Assembly (NCBI RefSeq): GCF_963259705.1
Contig: NC_081844.1
Span: 39,249,341 to 39,313,340 of the forward strand
DNA: 64,000 nucleotides
Source of the DNA: Myotis daubentonii
Taxonomy: Eukaryota; Chordata; Mammalia; Chiroptera; Vespertilionidae
Direction: 5' to 3'
The notes beneath the pieces were generated by a model. That model made no database searches, was not told the DNA's origin, and worked only from the letters and a program-made list of their open reading frames with translations. Position numbers and translations under genes: made by a program. Shown here in pieces: positions 62,801 through 64,000 of this stretch. The stretch's first letter is position 1. Each line of letters begins with the position of its first letter.

Positions 62801-64000
62801 CTATCAACAGTGGTAGAGGAAGTTTTAATTTCAAAGGATAAGGGAGAAGTGGATGTCAGTTTTGTTTCTTTGAAAGGCAAGACACAGATTACAAACCTGT
62901 AGTAACTACTATTAGGCAGGGTGTATGCGTGTGTGCACACACTTGAATACAAATAGTTAATTCTAAATAGGTCTGATAATTTATATGAAAAGAGATTCCA
63001 AGGAAAATATCAAGAAGGCAATGATTTCTTCTAGAAAGGTTTATGAAGAAATGCCTCAAAGAAATGAATCAAAGGCAGTTACAAGCTAATTGGTTTCATT
63101 TCTTGGCTGAAAATTACTCAGTGTTATTTTATCATAGTATAGTATGCTTTTTTTTATTCCTCCAAAACAAATAAATAATTTAGATTTTGATCATGTTTTG
63201 AACTTAAGCCACTTGGCTTATGAAACAAGCCATTAAATCAAGAAAGGCCAGATGTCTGAATTTTAATGTTCAAGTAGAATCTGAAGAATGACCATTTAGC
63301 GTTTCAATTTATCATTTGATAGTCTACTCAAATTAACATTAAAATTCTTTCTATGGAGTTTGGAAGGGAGGTTGTGAAATACCAGATACAATCTCAAAAG
63401 TTTGAGCATGATTTTAAAAATTGTATTTTAAATGTTACTGACAGGAAAGCCGTTTTGGTCAGAAGATAGTAGCAGTCAGCAAGCATGATACAGCCCACCC
63501 GCAGTTTCCACACGTGTAAAGGGTATAGATTCCCTTTGAGAGTGAATGCCCATACAGCATCCTTCACCAGTAGAGAGCTTCAAGCTTTTCCACTTATTTT
63601 GTGATCTCTGCAAAGTAAACACAACTGCTTACTTATCTTTCTTTTTGTTGGAATCCGCGTTTATTTCAGTAGAACTACACGACCAACTTTCCTCCAAGAC
63701 ATCAACAGAACTGAAATTCCTAGTTCATTCTTCTGGATTAAAAAAAAAAAAAAGGATATAAACAAAAGCTGGCTTTAACTTTCTTCTTTGCTAACCCACC
63801 AAGGCACAATAGCAGCACCTCCCTTTGATTACTGATGCCGGTCTACTGTGGTCATCGAATATTATACAATAAACTGTTTACATAGCAGCCCTTTTTACAG
63901 GTTTTAAATCTTCCCAACCTGCCAGTTTCTGAAGCGGAGCCTGCCAGCTGGCAGACAGAGAGGTGCTTGTGTTCTAGTTGATTGAGGTAATTAACAGCCC
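62801..64000. other. Gene-free stretch to the window end
   Basis: No exon or named repeat was seen. The last 250 bases (63750-64000) are less AT-rich and repeat-free, and may continue beyond the window. Confidence 0.5.

Overview
The window looks like nuclear DNA of a vesper bat (Vespertilionidae). Two signatures support this. About sixteen copies of a tRNA-derived SINE of the VES type are present, with RNA polymerase III A and B boxes. Three Helitron (HeliBat-type) elements have the exact 5' TC...CTAG 3' ends between host A and T. An nhAT-like DNA transposon, solo class I-type LTRs, old L1 and MIR fragments and long AT, CT and TTTC microsatellites complete the picture. Genus and species cannot be read from the sequence.

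I find no intact protein-coding gene, no exon I would defend, and no rRNA or functional tRNA gene. The window reads as AT-rich intergenic or deep intronic DNA. The only host-gene homology is a broken Kruppel-like-factor relic on the minus strand at 18905-19698. It has three C2H2 fingers contiguous without an intron, a stop inside finger 3, a frameshift, and an upstream tract of 13-residue (39-bp) repeats. It resembles KLF17 or its paralogue KLF18.

Layout: 1-4.5 kb is mostly unassigned with an L1 3' end. At 4.5-4.9 kb two SINEs lie end to end. At 10.6-11.1 kb is a pyrimidine-only microsatellite joined to an L1 tail. At 12.9-15.9 kb are MIRs, a hAT MITE and an L1 3' end. The 16.7-20 kb stretch is SINE-rich and holds the KLF relic. 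At 21-24 kb are a MIR split by a SINE, a Tigger split by a SINE and a SINE split by a hAT. At 24.4-31.7 kb are more SINEs, an L1 tail and a perfect 27-bp hairpin. At 32-36 kb are ancient repeats. At 38.8-42 kb are a solo LTR with target-site duplication and a 1.2-kb Helitron with GC-rich cargo. At 44.5-54.1 kb are a truncated SINE, two short Helitrons and a second related LTR carrying a run of 33 G. At 55.7-56.2 kb a SINE lies inside a SINE. At 57-62 kb are MIR-like fragments, a Tigger-like element and a 1.8-kb antisense L1.

There is no operon or pathway to describe. What can be reconstructed is the order of insertions: old MIR, L1 and Tigger copies, then SINEs, then hAT, Helitron and younger SINE insertions into them. 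The best leads for something undescribed are the KLF relic with its repeat tract, the perfect hairpin at 29923-29983, and the GC-rich cargo of the long Helitron.
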